A DNA stretch of 64,000 nt, from positions 1,691 through 65,690 of the forward strand of contig MQRK01185281.1 in NCBI GenBank assembly GCA_001938485.1, written 5' to 3'. Below the pieces are notes generated by a model that did not search any database, was not told where the DNA came from, and was given only the letters and a program-made list of their open reading frames with translations. The DNA is from Girardia tigrina (taxonomy: Eukaryota > Platyhelminthes > Tricladida > Dugesiidae). The position numbers and the translations under genes were made by a program. Positions 1 to 9,666 of this stretch are shown one piece after another; within the stretch, counting starts at the first letter, position 1, and each line of letters starts with the position of its first letter.

Positions 1-140
1 GTAACCGCGACCGTAACTAAGGTAATCGCGACCGCTGCTATGGTAACCGCGACCGTTGCCAGGGTAACCGCGACCGTTGCTATGGTAATCGCGACGGTTG
101 CCATGGTAACCGCGATAACCTATACCGTTGTCATGGTTAC
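1..140 (-). repeat. 21-bp tandem array with Gly/Tyr-rich coding potential
   Basis: Five clean 21-bp units run from base 1 to about 105, followed by one degenerate longer unit to about 140. The period is a multiple of three. The minus strand stays open and reads as seven-residue units of the type H-S-N-G-R-G-Y, H-G-N-R-R-D-Y and P-G-N-G-R-G-Y, preceded by Pro/Ser/Arg codons from a C-rich tract at 145-157. The plus strand is also open in one frame (Val/Ala/Thr-rich, hydrophobic), so the coding strand is not certain. Gly/Tyr/Arg repeats occur in structural or secreted proteins, but no protein can be named. The array runs off the left window edge, so its true length is unknown. Confidence 0.65.
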
Positions 141-179
141 GGCTAGGGGGGGGGTGTAGGCCGAATGCCCATTTTCCCC

Positions 180-1107
180 CTACTTCAGTATGTGAAAGAA
201 AACGATACTGTAAATCAACGACGGGTTGCACGTGTCCTTGGTGTAAGTGTCTTGTGTCTTGCAAGTGTCCTCAATAAGGACAATCCTCCATGAAAATTTG
301 AACATGAAAAAGATTTTGAGCATCTGGGTGCCTTATCAACTGACTGATGATCACAAACGACAGAGTTCTGTTCATCGTTACCTCAAGCAAGAAAAGGTAA
401 AGCCTTTCAAGTTTTCTTTTCAACAAGAGTTAACAGAAGATGACCCAAATCGAAGAATTGAATTTTGTTCTTGGATAATCAACGAAAATGGCACCAATTT
501 TTGCAGAAGAATTATTTTTTCTGATGAGGCATCGTTTTACCTTAATGGTCATGTACGAAATCATAATCTTTTTTATTATTCAGAAAAGAATGAACATCGT
601 TTGATTCGTGTGCATATGAAATCGCCGGGATTAACTGTTTGGGCAGCTGTTTCCTACGACTTTGGAATAACTTTCAGTATTATCCATGAAACAATGAACC
701 AGGTACGATATGTCGACGTTCTGAATCAAAAGTTGCTGCATTTTGTTGGGGATAACACGCAACACTGGTATCAACATGTTGGCGCACTCCCGCATTACAG
801 CATTGCAGCGTGAACGTAGCTGGATGAACATTTCCCACAAATATGGATTGGTCGTAGAGGACCCCAGGAATGGTCACCTCGGTCTCCCGATTTGACGATA
901 TCTGACTTCTGGCTATGGAGTTACGTCAAAGATCGAGTTTACGCCATCGAAAATAACTATTTGAACCTCGACGAACTACAAGGCGCCATTTCAAGAGTGC
1001 TGTCAGACATCGGTCACCGTATCATTCGAAAATGCTACACGAATTTTGTGGAGCGATGCAATCTGTGTTTGCAGAAAAATGGTAAACATTTTGAACAATT
1101 ATTGTAA
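180..1107 (+). mobile_element. IS630/Tc1-mariner-superfamily transposase relic, chimeric with a mariner segment
   Basis: A plain DNA transposon remnant. Bases 180-245 read as an N-terminal helix-turn-helix (NQRRVARVLGVS). From about 365 the frame reads SSVHRYLKQEKV, then the catalytic block FSDEASFYLNG (first Asp present), then at 844-1107 WIGRRGP, RSPDL, DFWLW and a C-terminal KNGKHFEQLL. These are the landmarks of an arthropod-type IS630/Tc1-mariner family. Between them, about 272-364 is nearly identical to part of the neighbouring mariner (1616-1708) and does not belong to this family. The second catalytic Asp is lost: the expected QDGAPPHY reads QHVGALPHY. Stops lie in frame at 811 and 817, and the left and right parts are in different frames. 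It is dead. Terminal repeats were not found. Confidence 0.75.
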
Positions 1108-1306
1108 AACCTTTTTCTTTTCATGTCTTCAAGTTGTACTGCGTAAAAAAACCATTTCGTAATACGTTTATATCATATTCAAAAAGTTTTACATTACATC
1201 GCAGTATAGTTCCATATCTTGAGACGACAACTTATGAATCGCACGGTATATTAATTTGTGTCATATGATCACTTTTCATATTGGATTTAAAAGGTTGTCG
1301 GTAAAA

Positions 1307-1948
1307 ATGGAGTTTTCAAAATCTAGCAGTCGATTATATGCATACGTTGAGTGGAAAAATGGAACGACTGCAGCTGAAACCTATAGAAAGTTGTTCAATG
1401 CCTTCCCTGATGATTGCCCAACGGAACGCATAATAAGAAACTGGTTCTTTGATTTTACCTCAGGCAAGCGGCTATCGTTGGACGAACACCCACGAAGTGG
1501 ACGTCCTTCAGCAACAACAACTGATGATTTGATTGAAAAAGTTAGGAACATAATTGAGCAGGATGAAAGAATGTCTTTAAGACACACAAGTGAAATGCTT
1601 GATGTCAACAAAGAATCAATAAGGACAATTCTCCATGAAAATTTGAACATGAAAAAGATTTTGAGCATCTGAGTGCCTTATCAACTGACTGATGATCACA
1701 AACGACAACGTATTGAATCCTCGAGAAATTTTTTGCAACTTGTGCAACAATATGGGAAAGAATACTTGATGAAACGATGGATAACAGTTGATGAAACGTG
1801 GATATCATTTTCCTCTACATTATGGAGATCCCACTTACGAGTATGGGCAAGTGGAGATGATCCTCGACCACGTGTTGTTCAAAACAAAAAATTTGGACGA
1901 AGAACGACCTCCTCATGTGAACTGGCTCTTACTATGAAAATGGGTTAA
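1307..1948 (+). mobile_element. Truncated mariner transposase
   Basis: Starting at ATG 1307 the frame reads MEFSKSSSR, YAYVEWKNGTTAAET, then DDCPTERIIRNWFFDF, HPRSGRPSATTTDDL, ILHENLNMKKI, VPYQLTDDHKRQR and RWITVDETW. This is the N-terminal half of a mariner transposase: paired helix-turn-helix domain, WVPHxL linker and the first catalytic Asp (VDET). A TGA at 1670-1672 stands where mariners have the linker Trp; the copy of this segment inside the upstream element still has TGG there. Homology fades by about 1930, before the second and third catalytic residues. A full transposase is about 345 residues; about 210 remain. It is a decayed, non-autonomous remnant. Confidence 0.85.
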
Positions 1949-2102
1949 AAAATGGAAGAGGTGAAAATCAGAAGTGGTAGGTAATGGCTGTATGCAGGGT
2001 GCAGTAGGACATCAATACCTGATAGCTTCTGTTGTTTCTGTGGCACTTTCAATAAAGTATGGGCTAGAGGATTGTCACGAAGATGTGCTTTTCCATAATT
2101 CA

Positions 2103-2210
2103 TTAATGAGGGGTATTAAGAACACCAATTTGACTTTTTATATTTTTATTTAAACAACAATTTTGATTGTCCTCAAGACAATCTTTGTCTAAACTTTCGT
2201 ACATTTGCAT
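2103..2210 (-). CDS. Small Cys-containing ORF, dispersed family copy E
   Basis: A 35-codon ORF starting MQMYESLDKDC and continuing through EDNQNCC, with a second Met at codon 3 and a TAA stop. I do not recognise it. It resembles copy F at 44942, which carries YESFDKDCPEDNQ in the same arrangement, and more loosely copies A to D (MSNSE or ASEN starts with spaced Cys). The conserved upstream block of the family lies at 2456-2544, 246 bp before the start, the same spacing as in the other copies. It may be a first exon, since the hydrophilic stretch ends soon after the shared part. No signal peptide or membrane segment is visible. Confidence 0.4.
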   Translation of the reverse strand: MQMYESLDKDCLEDNQNCCLNKNIKSQIGVLNTPH

Positions 2211-2455
2211 TCAAAGCGAAATTGATTAATGCATTAATTCTCATTATTTTTTTAGCAAATGGGGAAATAAATATTTCAATAAACTCAAAACTTATTGGAT
2301 AATAATTAAAATAATAATTAATTATTTAAAAAATATTAATTTGATTTATTTATTAAATATTATAAAACTTAATTAACTTATTTAAAATTTTAATATTATT
2401 TGAAATTAAAAATAAATTTAAACATTACATATTTTTAGATGATAAGAATTAAAAC

Positions 2456-2544
2456 ATTAATCATCCATCTGGGTAGGAGAAACACATTTCCAAATCAACA
2501 TACACATTCCAACACCAAACATCAAACATTCAAATATTCCTCAC
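2456..2544 (-). repeat. Conserved upstream block of the small-ORF family, copy E
   Basis: Read on the minus strand it begins GTGAGGAATATTTGAATG and contains CTCCTACCCAG followed by ATGGATGATT. The same block, in the same orientation relative to the ORF, lies at 6661, 28709, 44621, 58530 and 61473. The pyrimidine run and CAG resemble a 3' splice site placed in front of an ATG. Confidence 0.6.
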
Positions 2545-4490
2545 AAGGGGTACTTAATACTCAGAACACAGTGAACGCACACCAGCTGTTTGGCTTAGAG
2601 TTTTGAGTTTATAGTTCGACCCTCTGCTTCGAGCTTCCAGTGCACAAGACCTTTGAAATTCCACAACACGCACATCTTTTTTCGAAACATTGAGTTGAGA
2701 CAACATGTTGAGCTGACTGACCACATTGCAGCCACTGCTTTCAGCCCACCGAATCGCGAAAGACGACCCATTTTCAGGACCCGTTTCAATTCGGTTTCTT
2801 AAGCGTTTATCTCGAGGGTTGGTGAGGAGTTTGCGGTAGAGGAATTGTGCTTTTGGAAGAACTGAGTTCTTCCTACAGTATGTGGGTACTCAAACTTGGT
2901 GGTTGTTTCACAGGGACGTGCAGCTTCTTCTGATTTACCACCGACGGTTGTACTCAGTGTGATTCAATTTCAAGACTGGTTTTACCTTACTTGAAGCGCT
3001 GGAACCACCATCAATTTGTGCAATTATTCACTACATTTTGACCTTTAACATCACATATTCCAAGAGTTAAGGCTTCCGCTGTAAGACTTCTTTTATAGGA
3101 GTAAATATAAATGTATCGAATAGTTGTCTTTTTTGTCTGTCATTTTACATGAAATATAACACACTATATCAATAATAAAAAATAATTTTGTAACAGAAAT
3201 ATGTACACCTATTAAAGATCTTTAAAATAATGTCAAAATTGGCGCCAGAAAGTTAATGTATAATAGAAATAGAAAAACAAATGGAACATTGAAGACTTTA
3301 ATAGTTTTTGGGACAACCTGTTAAGGGATTTTTCAGCTGCTATATTTCGATTCCAAAGTTTTTCTTTGAAACTTTTGTTCTCGTACTTTTAATTTATGCG
3401 AAGAAAAAATAATTCTAAACGTAAATATATCTTTTATTAGTAGGAAATGTTGATGACGACTTATGAAGGACCCGGCGAACATCCTCTGACGGCGCGAATA
3501 ATAGTCGCGAAATATTTTATCTTAATGTTTACATCTGCATCACTTTCATATTCATTTTTGATGTCTTAACTTTTTATATTTTTAATGATGCTTTGTTATA
3601 GATGAAATAACAACTTTTGGTGTCAGCCTCTGGAAATGATTCGTCAGCAGCAGGTTTGCTTGCTTCTCGAAATCGGTTAAACTTCTACTTGGGTTTACAA
3701 ATGTCTTCTGGAGCAAATCGAGTGTATTGATTCTAAGAAGGCTTTCAAACCGTGTTTGACATTATTCTACGAAGAGCGTTCAAATACTGAAGATGGTAAA
3801 CTGCTAGCAAGTTTACAAATTAACTGCGTGCTGTCGAACAATATCTCTTTTGATAGAGGTAAAATTATCACCTTTCTTTCAGTTATTTTTAATCTCCTCT
3901 TCTTTTTTTGTGAAATAAGTCGGTTGATTGACTCCGTCACTTTCGGCATTTATAACGCAGTCTCATCAACTCACGTGTTTTACTTTCTAAACGTACGGGT
4001 CCATACACCATTAATTTGATTCAAAAAGGACCCTTTTCATAGTGAACGAATTTCCGATACAGCAACAAGAAGTTGTATATTCTCCATTGCTTTAAATGCT
4101 AAATCAGACCTTACAGGGTGTAGAGCTTACTTGATGCGGTCAAAATTCTCAACTGCCCTCAATATTAATCAACTCCTATGCTTTGCTTCTGAGGAGTGGC
4201 TTACTTCTAGGATCGTTGCGATGTCCTCCCCAGTAAATGGAACGACCAACTTTAGGAATGACTGATGTCAATGACGCTAGAATATAATGTTCCGGAATGT
4301 TAATCCTAAGCAATAGTCCAATCCTCTATTTCAACAAAAATGTGTTTCCAAGTGCAAAAAAAGTGTTGAAGAACTTGGGTTCACGGAAAGAAAGGACGTT
4401 CATTCGACAGGATATTCTTTCAAAGGATATTACTACAAAATACATTTTTCGACAAAAGCATTACTCAATATTGTTATTTTAGCTAATTTT
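2545..4490. other. No recognisable gene
   Basis: Mixed-composition DNA with only short open frames on both strands. A plus-strand stretch near 3745-3865 is weakly coding-like but matches nothing I know. No terminal repeats, tRNA or rRNA were seen. Motifs B and C of the adjacent family A polymerase were looked for here on the minus strand and not found. Confidence 0.4.
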
Positions 4491-5636
4491 AAATGAGTTC
4501 CCTGCAAAATAAACAGTTAAATAAAGAGACTTACATCATTTTTCCAAGATTCACAAACAAGTCTTCTTTATTATTGTCGGTTTGAAGAAAGAGATCAATG
4601 AGTCGAGTGTCTTGCGCCAGATGAGCGTAAAGACGCAGCTCAATTTGGAAAAAGTCAGCGGATACGTACGTGTAATTGTTGGAGGATAAAAACAACGATT
4701 TGACATCGATTGAAATTCCCGGAGTCATATCTTTATACTTGCTCCGAGGAAAGGCCTGTTTAAAACATGTTAGGACCAAAATAAGTTGTTTCGTTGTACT
4801 TGTAAATTGGGTTTCGAACAATATATCCGTCCGGTGATGGCAGAACTCTGGTCCCAGGTGCCGCAGATCCTTCTTTTGTCATGATCCATAAAAGACATGT
4901 ACGAATCAACATAAATTGCCCTAATTTTGTTGATCTATGCATTATTAGTAAACGATTAAAGGACACTCTTTGCAACAAAAATATTTGATACATAAAAAGC
5001 CTACCTTTGACCTTTAACAACAAGCTCGTAACAGAAATGAGACAATATAATAAATTATCGAAGGAAAACTGGAAAAAAAACTCACTTGTCGGTACTTGAT
5101 AATCAGATCCGGCAGCGGATGGAACGCTGCTAATTTGGAAAGAATGGTTTCGTTTGTTGAACGAATCTTAATAAGATTTTTAATCCCCATACTGCTTTGT
5201 CGCTTTTCGCTCAGATTATCGTGCAGCTTAAGCTTTGTATACAATATCTGCAAAGAAATATTAATGTCTTTCTAATGTGTTTTTGTAACTTCTCTCAAGC
5301 AAATCGGACTTGTCAGACATAACTGAGACCCCCCGGCTGCAATAACCTGATTCTCTAATGATTGGAGGACACTCTAAAAGGTCGATGTACCATCTTCGAT
5401 AAATCAGCAATAAATAAATCAGATAAAACCTTGGTATTAATTTGAAACTGTTTCCAACTGTCGAGATCAATAGCTATGCCAAAAAATTCAAGTCCTGCCA
5501 AAATAGCATTAACAGAACAGGAAATACGGATAAAAGCGTCCAACGAATTGAGACGTGTGATTTGACCGAGTAATCTATCGTAGAGATCAAACAGATCCAA
5601 CTTGTCGGACGATTGGTCAGGCTCCGTGACAGTACC
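4487..5636 (-). CDS. Theta/nu-type family A DNA polymerase, gene fragment
   Basis: Minus-strand exons encode the front half of a family A polymerase domain of the POLQ/POLN type, which acts in end joining and lesion bypass. Exon 5636 to about 5370: LDAFIRISCSVNAILAG and LEFFGIAIDL. Exon 5247-5086 (54 codons): ILYTKLKL, SKLAAFHPLPDLI, KYRQ. Exon 4934-4800 (45 codons): INKIRAIYVDSYM, SSAITGRI, PNLQ. Exon 4755-4535: PGISIDVK and motif A SADFFQIELRLYAHLAQD, with the metal-binding Asp. The last three exons fit in phase, with introns of 151 and 44 bp; a further 33-bp intron (4502-4534) leads to a short tail MELI-stop. POLQ normally has ADYSQLELR at motif A. Motifs B and C are absent, and a TAG at 5355 stands where the family continues unless an intron begins near 5369. 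Another exon may lie near 5878-5945. It is a partial gene or a pseudogene. Confidence 0.7.
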
Positions 5637-6265
5637 CTGTGTTATACATTATTAATGCTGCTCAGCAGAAACAAGGTCAATTGGTATACGGGTGTCTACT
5701 CGTAAAAGTTGCTTAAAACAATATGAGAGTATCACGTATAAACTGGTATTTGTGTCTAAAATCTGATACTAGTATACAATTTTATTTACGACTTTATATT
5801 TTTACCCAGAATAAGGTCTTCTCGAGAAATAATGAGACCCTTATTTAACAGAACTGACTTAGACCTTACATTGATATGTTGTCCTTCTCTTTCCAACCAG
5901 TCTTCTTGGGATGCTTCTCTTTTCTCTCAAACTGTGAAACCAAATTACAATCGTCTTTTATACAAGTAGTAAACAGTAATGATCGAATCAAAAAAGTATT
6001 CATTTTGCTCAATATCCTCATTTATCTAGCTCGGTAAACGTTTGATGAAGAACTTCTTCTGATGAACCGCATCCTAATCTAGTTGTGTTTTATTTATATG
6101 CAATTTGATTTCTGCAACTGCCTCAATTTGACTAAAATTGTGTTCCACTCACAAATGTAATAAACTATTTATTAAAAATAAAAGGAAATTTAGATGCCGT
6201 CAACGATACTTCGATAAGGAAACTTCCAGTAGTCTCATGGTTGGACATCCATGATACGGGTATTT

Positions 6266-6412
6266 TCATATGGAAGGTTCAACCACATTCAGAAACATCA
6301 CGAGAACATTTTCAAATAAATTTTGTTTATATTTGAAAAACCACCTATTAACAACATCAATACTAGTTTTACAACATTTGTTAATATCACAAGCGCACTC
6401 ACTATTTGACAT
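6266..6412 (-). CDS. Small Cys-containing ORF, dispersed family copy C
   Basis: A 48-residue ORF beginning MSNSECACDINKCC and continuing SIDVVNRW, then a less conserved tail that ends at TGA 6266-6268. The first residues match copies A (29131) and B (61890), which start MSNSERSC. Cysteines at positions 6, 8, 13 and 14 fall in the same region as in the relatives. No signal peptide, so probably not directly secreted. The conserved upstream block lies 249 bp before the start. Family unknown to me. Confidence 0.5.
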   Translation of the reverse strand: MSNSECACDINKCCKTSIDVVNRWFFKYKQNLFENVLVMFLNVVEPSI

Positions 6413-6660
6413 TTTTCATGATCGATATATTTCTGAGTTCAAACTAATTATTTTCAATAAATGAAAATCTTTTAATAAAAATTATTAATTAAAAAGATTC
6501 TACTTGTTTAAAATGAAATCTAAACATTTTTAAAAAAGAACACATTAAATTAATATATTAAAATTTTAAATTACATTAAAAAATAAATAAAACATTCAAA
6601 AATTATTTTAAATCTTTTTACTTTAAAATTAAATTATTCCCAATTAGCTGAATCAAAGAA

Positions 6661-6751
6661 AATACCAATCATCCATCTGTGTAGGAGAGACACAATTCGA
6701 ATCAATATACAACATGCACAATATCAACACACAATTCAAAACATTCCTCAC
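6661..6751 (-). repeat. Conserved upstream block of the small-ORF family, copy C
   Basis: On the minus strand: GTGAGGAATGTTTTGAATTG, later TCTCTCCTACACAG followed by ATGGATGATTGGTA. This is the best-preserved form of the block, and it again sits about 250 bp upstream of a family ORF. Confidence 0.65.
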
Positions 6752-8990
6752 ACCACCTAGATCGTTTTCTGTCGAAGGATCAATACTTAAAACACGAATT
6801 ATAGGTACGATAAAGTCATTATTCTACAGTAATTCTTCGATCCACAAAAAAGCTAGAACTTTAATTTGAAGAGATAAAACTAAATAACAGTAACCTTTAG
6901 AAAGCACAAATCTAAAAGCCTCCATCAATTATGATGAATAACTGTGCATACATAGTTAACTACGATATTCACCATTGACACAGGGTAATTAATCATATAA
7001 TGTGTATCGAGTGGAAACCCAAAAAAATACAAGAGCTTCAGATACTCTCACATGGCTTTGGACGCAAGAGGTCTTCAGTGAACGGGTATGTTTCGGTTAG
7101 AAAGCATATCTTGCAACACTTTTTAGAGTATCAATGTATTCTTTGAAGACGTCATTCTCGAACAATACTCGCATCAAGATAAAAAAGCAGCATAAATACA
7201 GAAACACGGATTGCTGATAGGGGATTGAATAAATAAATAAATAATTCAATTTGAATGAAGAGCAAACTCTAGTTTAGACACTTTTAGAGAAATCCTTTTG
7301 TCGGGAGACTGATACTGCTCAAATTATTCAGTTATTAAATGATTTAATTAAAATAAGACTTAATGAATTAAAAGTAACAAATCACACTTTAATTTATCAT
7401 AAATAAAAAACATTTATTTACAAAAGATAATTTGCAAAATTTATTTTCTGTGATAAGTCGTACAATAAGAGAAAGATTATTTATCTTTGGGGTAAATAAA
7501 CGCGAAAACAAATAAGATAATTGAGAAGTTCAGAACAAAAGAAGATAATTTATTGAGACTTGCAAATAACAGTGGAAATGGGAGGAATACATGACGCAGA
7601 AGACGCGGGAAGGAGACTGAGATAAATACGAGGAATACATGACGCAGAAGAAGCGGGAAGGAGACTGAGATTAATGCCGTTGGTTCTGTTATTACTCGAA
7701 GAACCAGGAAAGAACTTTGTGACTTGGAATTTGGATTTGTGACGATTGCGAATTATTTTCAATGACAAATATAAATGATTTCGGATAAAATATTTCCACA
7801 TGTGTTGTCGAGGGAGACTCGAAGGAGGGTTGACATTACATGTATAAGAGTAAAGGTTATTCAGATTAATCTCGTTAGACCGGATTTGTTACAATTGATA
7901 TTAAAATTATTAATTCGATCAATTGAAAATTTTTAAAATGAAAATCATTAAATTAATTCTATTTTGTAAATTTTTTATTGGTCAATATTAAAATATTTAA
8001 TTTCTGAAATGTATAAAATAATCATGAAACCATAATATTAATTTAATTATATAAAATAGAAATACTTGTTCAAATAAATATTTGAAAACAATTCATTATA
8101 AACTATTATCAATTTAGCTCAATATCAACTGACGAACGTTTTGTTTAGTGTTGTCCTAGAGACAATTCGAATTATTGTTCTTTATATGGCAACACACGAC
8201 CAAACGACTCCGAACTTTAGAGGTCCAGTGATATTGGATGGATGTGAGTGAAAAAGAGAGCCATTCATAATGAGCAGATTGGCGCAGGTCACGGGATAGA
8301 CAATAGAAAGGAGAATCTTAATAGTAGTTAAGATTTAGAACAGTGTTCCAGAAATATAGCAACGGCAGCATAAACCAGTGTCGAAACAAGGAAGAACCTT
8401 TGAAATATTTCTACCCACAATATTAAAATTTTAAATAAATCGGTAAAATAAAATATTTTAAAAATTTTATTAAGTATTTATGAAAAAGTTGACATTTTTT
8501 TCGAGGTGATCGCAGATCATTAATAATTTAAGTGTATCGAGTCGGGGGTGTTTTGAGAAGTTGATCTGAAAGTAAAAATTCTGTCGGTATTGAAAAGCAT
8601 CAAAAAAATTTTTAAACATTTTGTTGTAAAATAATTTAAGACTTTCAAAGAGGATGTTTCGTTTGGTGAGTTAGGTAGTCTGATAAATGATAAGCCACTC
8701 GGTACCACGGTACATGAGTCTAGGAATCGTTGGGTCTAGCTATTTTGACTGGAAAAATAGTTCATCAGTGTATTGATTAGCTTCACAGGTACAAAACTAA
8801 TCAGAATTAATTAAAAAAATACAAAGTACTTCTGTTAAAAAACACCAGTTCTGAATCAGACCTCCAGAACTATTGTTGAGCCTCATCAACTCATCAGATT
8901 AAATGTAATCACATGAAGCCCTAGCTATTGGATTCAGTGGTTCCATATTTGTTTATTGAATAATATCTTCGCTCATGACGCAATTTTATT
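6752..8990. other. AT-rich DNA with one short tandem duplication
   Basis: No gene recognised. The stretch is very AT-rich with scattered short open frames. At 7582-7677 a 48-bp unit beginning GAGGAATACATGACGCAG occurs twice head to tail. On the minus strand both units read LSLLPASSASC in a short open frame, which is probably incidental. Confidence 0.5.
7582..7677. repeat. 48-bp tandem duplication
   Basis: Two adjacent copies at 7582-7629 and 7630-7677, nearly identical. The unit length is divisible by three. Confidence 0.75.
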
Positions 8991-8994
8991 TCAG

Positions 8995-9117
8995 GATGCA
9001 CAAGAACCCAGTCCATGTGGAGAGGCACCTGTCCCAAGATACACAGGATACCAACCGAGCAACGAAGACAACAAGATAATTTGGAATCATCTTCATGTTA
9101 ATTGTCAGTTACATTAA
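8995..9117 (+). CDS. Probable 3'-terminal exon of an unassigned host gene
   Basis: A good acceptor (TTTTATTTCAG ending at 8994) is followed by 40 codons in phase 0, reading DAQEPSPCGEAP, VPRYTGYQPSNEDN and ending NHLHVNCQLH before TAA. The composition is protein-like and unlike the surrounding AT-rich DNA. The P-x-Y-T-G-Y-x-P pattern loosely recalls short ciliary microtubule-inner proteins, but this is a weak impression. No upstream exon was identified with confidence; the DNA to the left has no long frame in phase. Confidence 0.4.
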   Translation, partial: DAQEPSPCGEAPVPRYTGYQPSNEDNKIIWNHLHVNCQLH

Positions 9118-9666
9118 GATTCGAATTCTTTAATAAGCAAAATAACAATTTTATTATAAAGGAAATTCGCGCAAATTTTCTCCTTCTTTCCTAATTTCAA
9201 TCATTTGATCATTCGATCAATCAGCGATCATTTCGCCGATCTCTCTATTCGATTAATCTTCTATTTAAAAATCACAATTACCCTACTTTAATTTTGAAGC
9301 TCTCGAGAGGAAAATAATATTTAATCCAACTTAAAGTTTATTTCTTTCGAAAATCGGAAGCAATATTTATTCCATTTTAATAACAAGTCATTTGTTTCAA
9401 TCATTGAAACTAACCGAAATCGTGAAGATTAACTACCAGATCGATAGAACAAGTCGGCAAACCATTCCCAAGAAGACAAAACGTTCACTGTGACATACGT
9501 GGCTGGGATCAACTAATATTTGCGTCCAAAACGTTAATAGTGAACTTTGTTAACACAGCGTTTCTAAGGATATATTCTAGTTTGTCACATACACAAATAT
9601 ACGAATGTGGTTCCACTAGTTAAATGTCCTCTACCTTTATATGTTATTCGAACTGTCAGAGATCCT

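Noticed and set aside
631-877. Minus-strand open frames over the transposase relic
   Set aside because: They are shadows of the plus-strand transposase reading, which carries the recognisable motifs.
8120-8200. Seventh copy of the conserved upstream block
   Set aside because: Only a short match (TTCGAATTGTCTCT) and no family ORF at the expected spacing.
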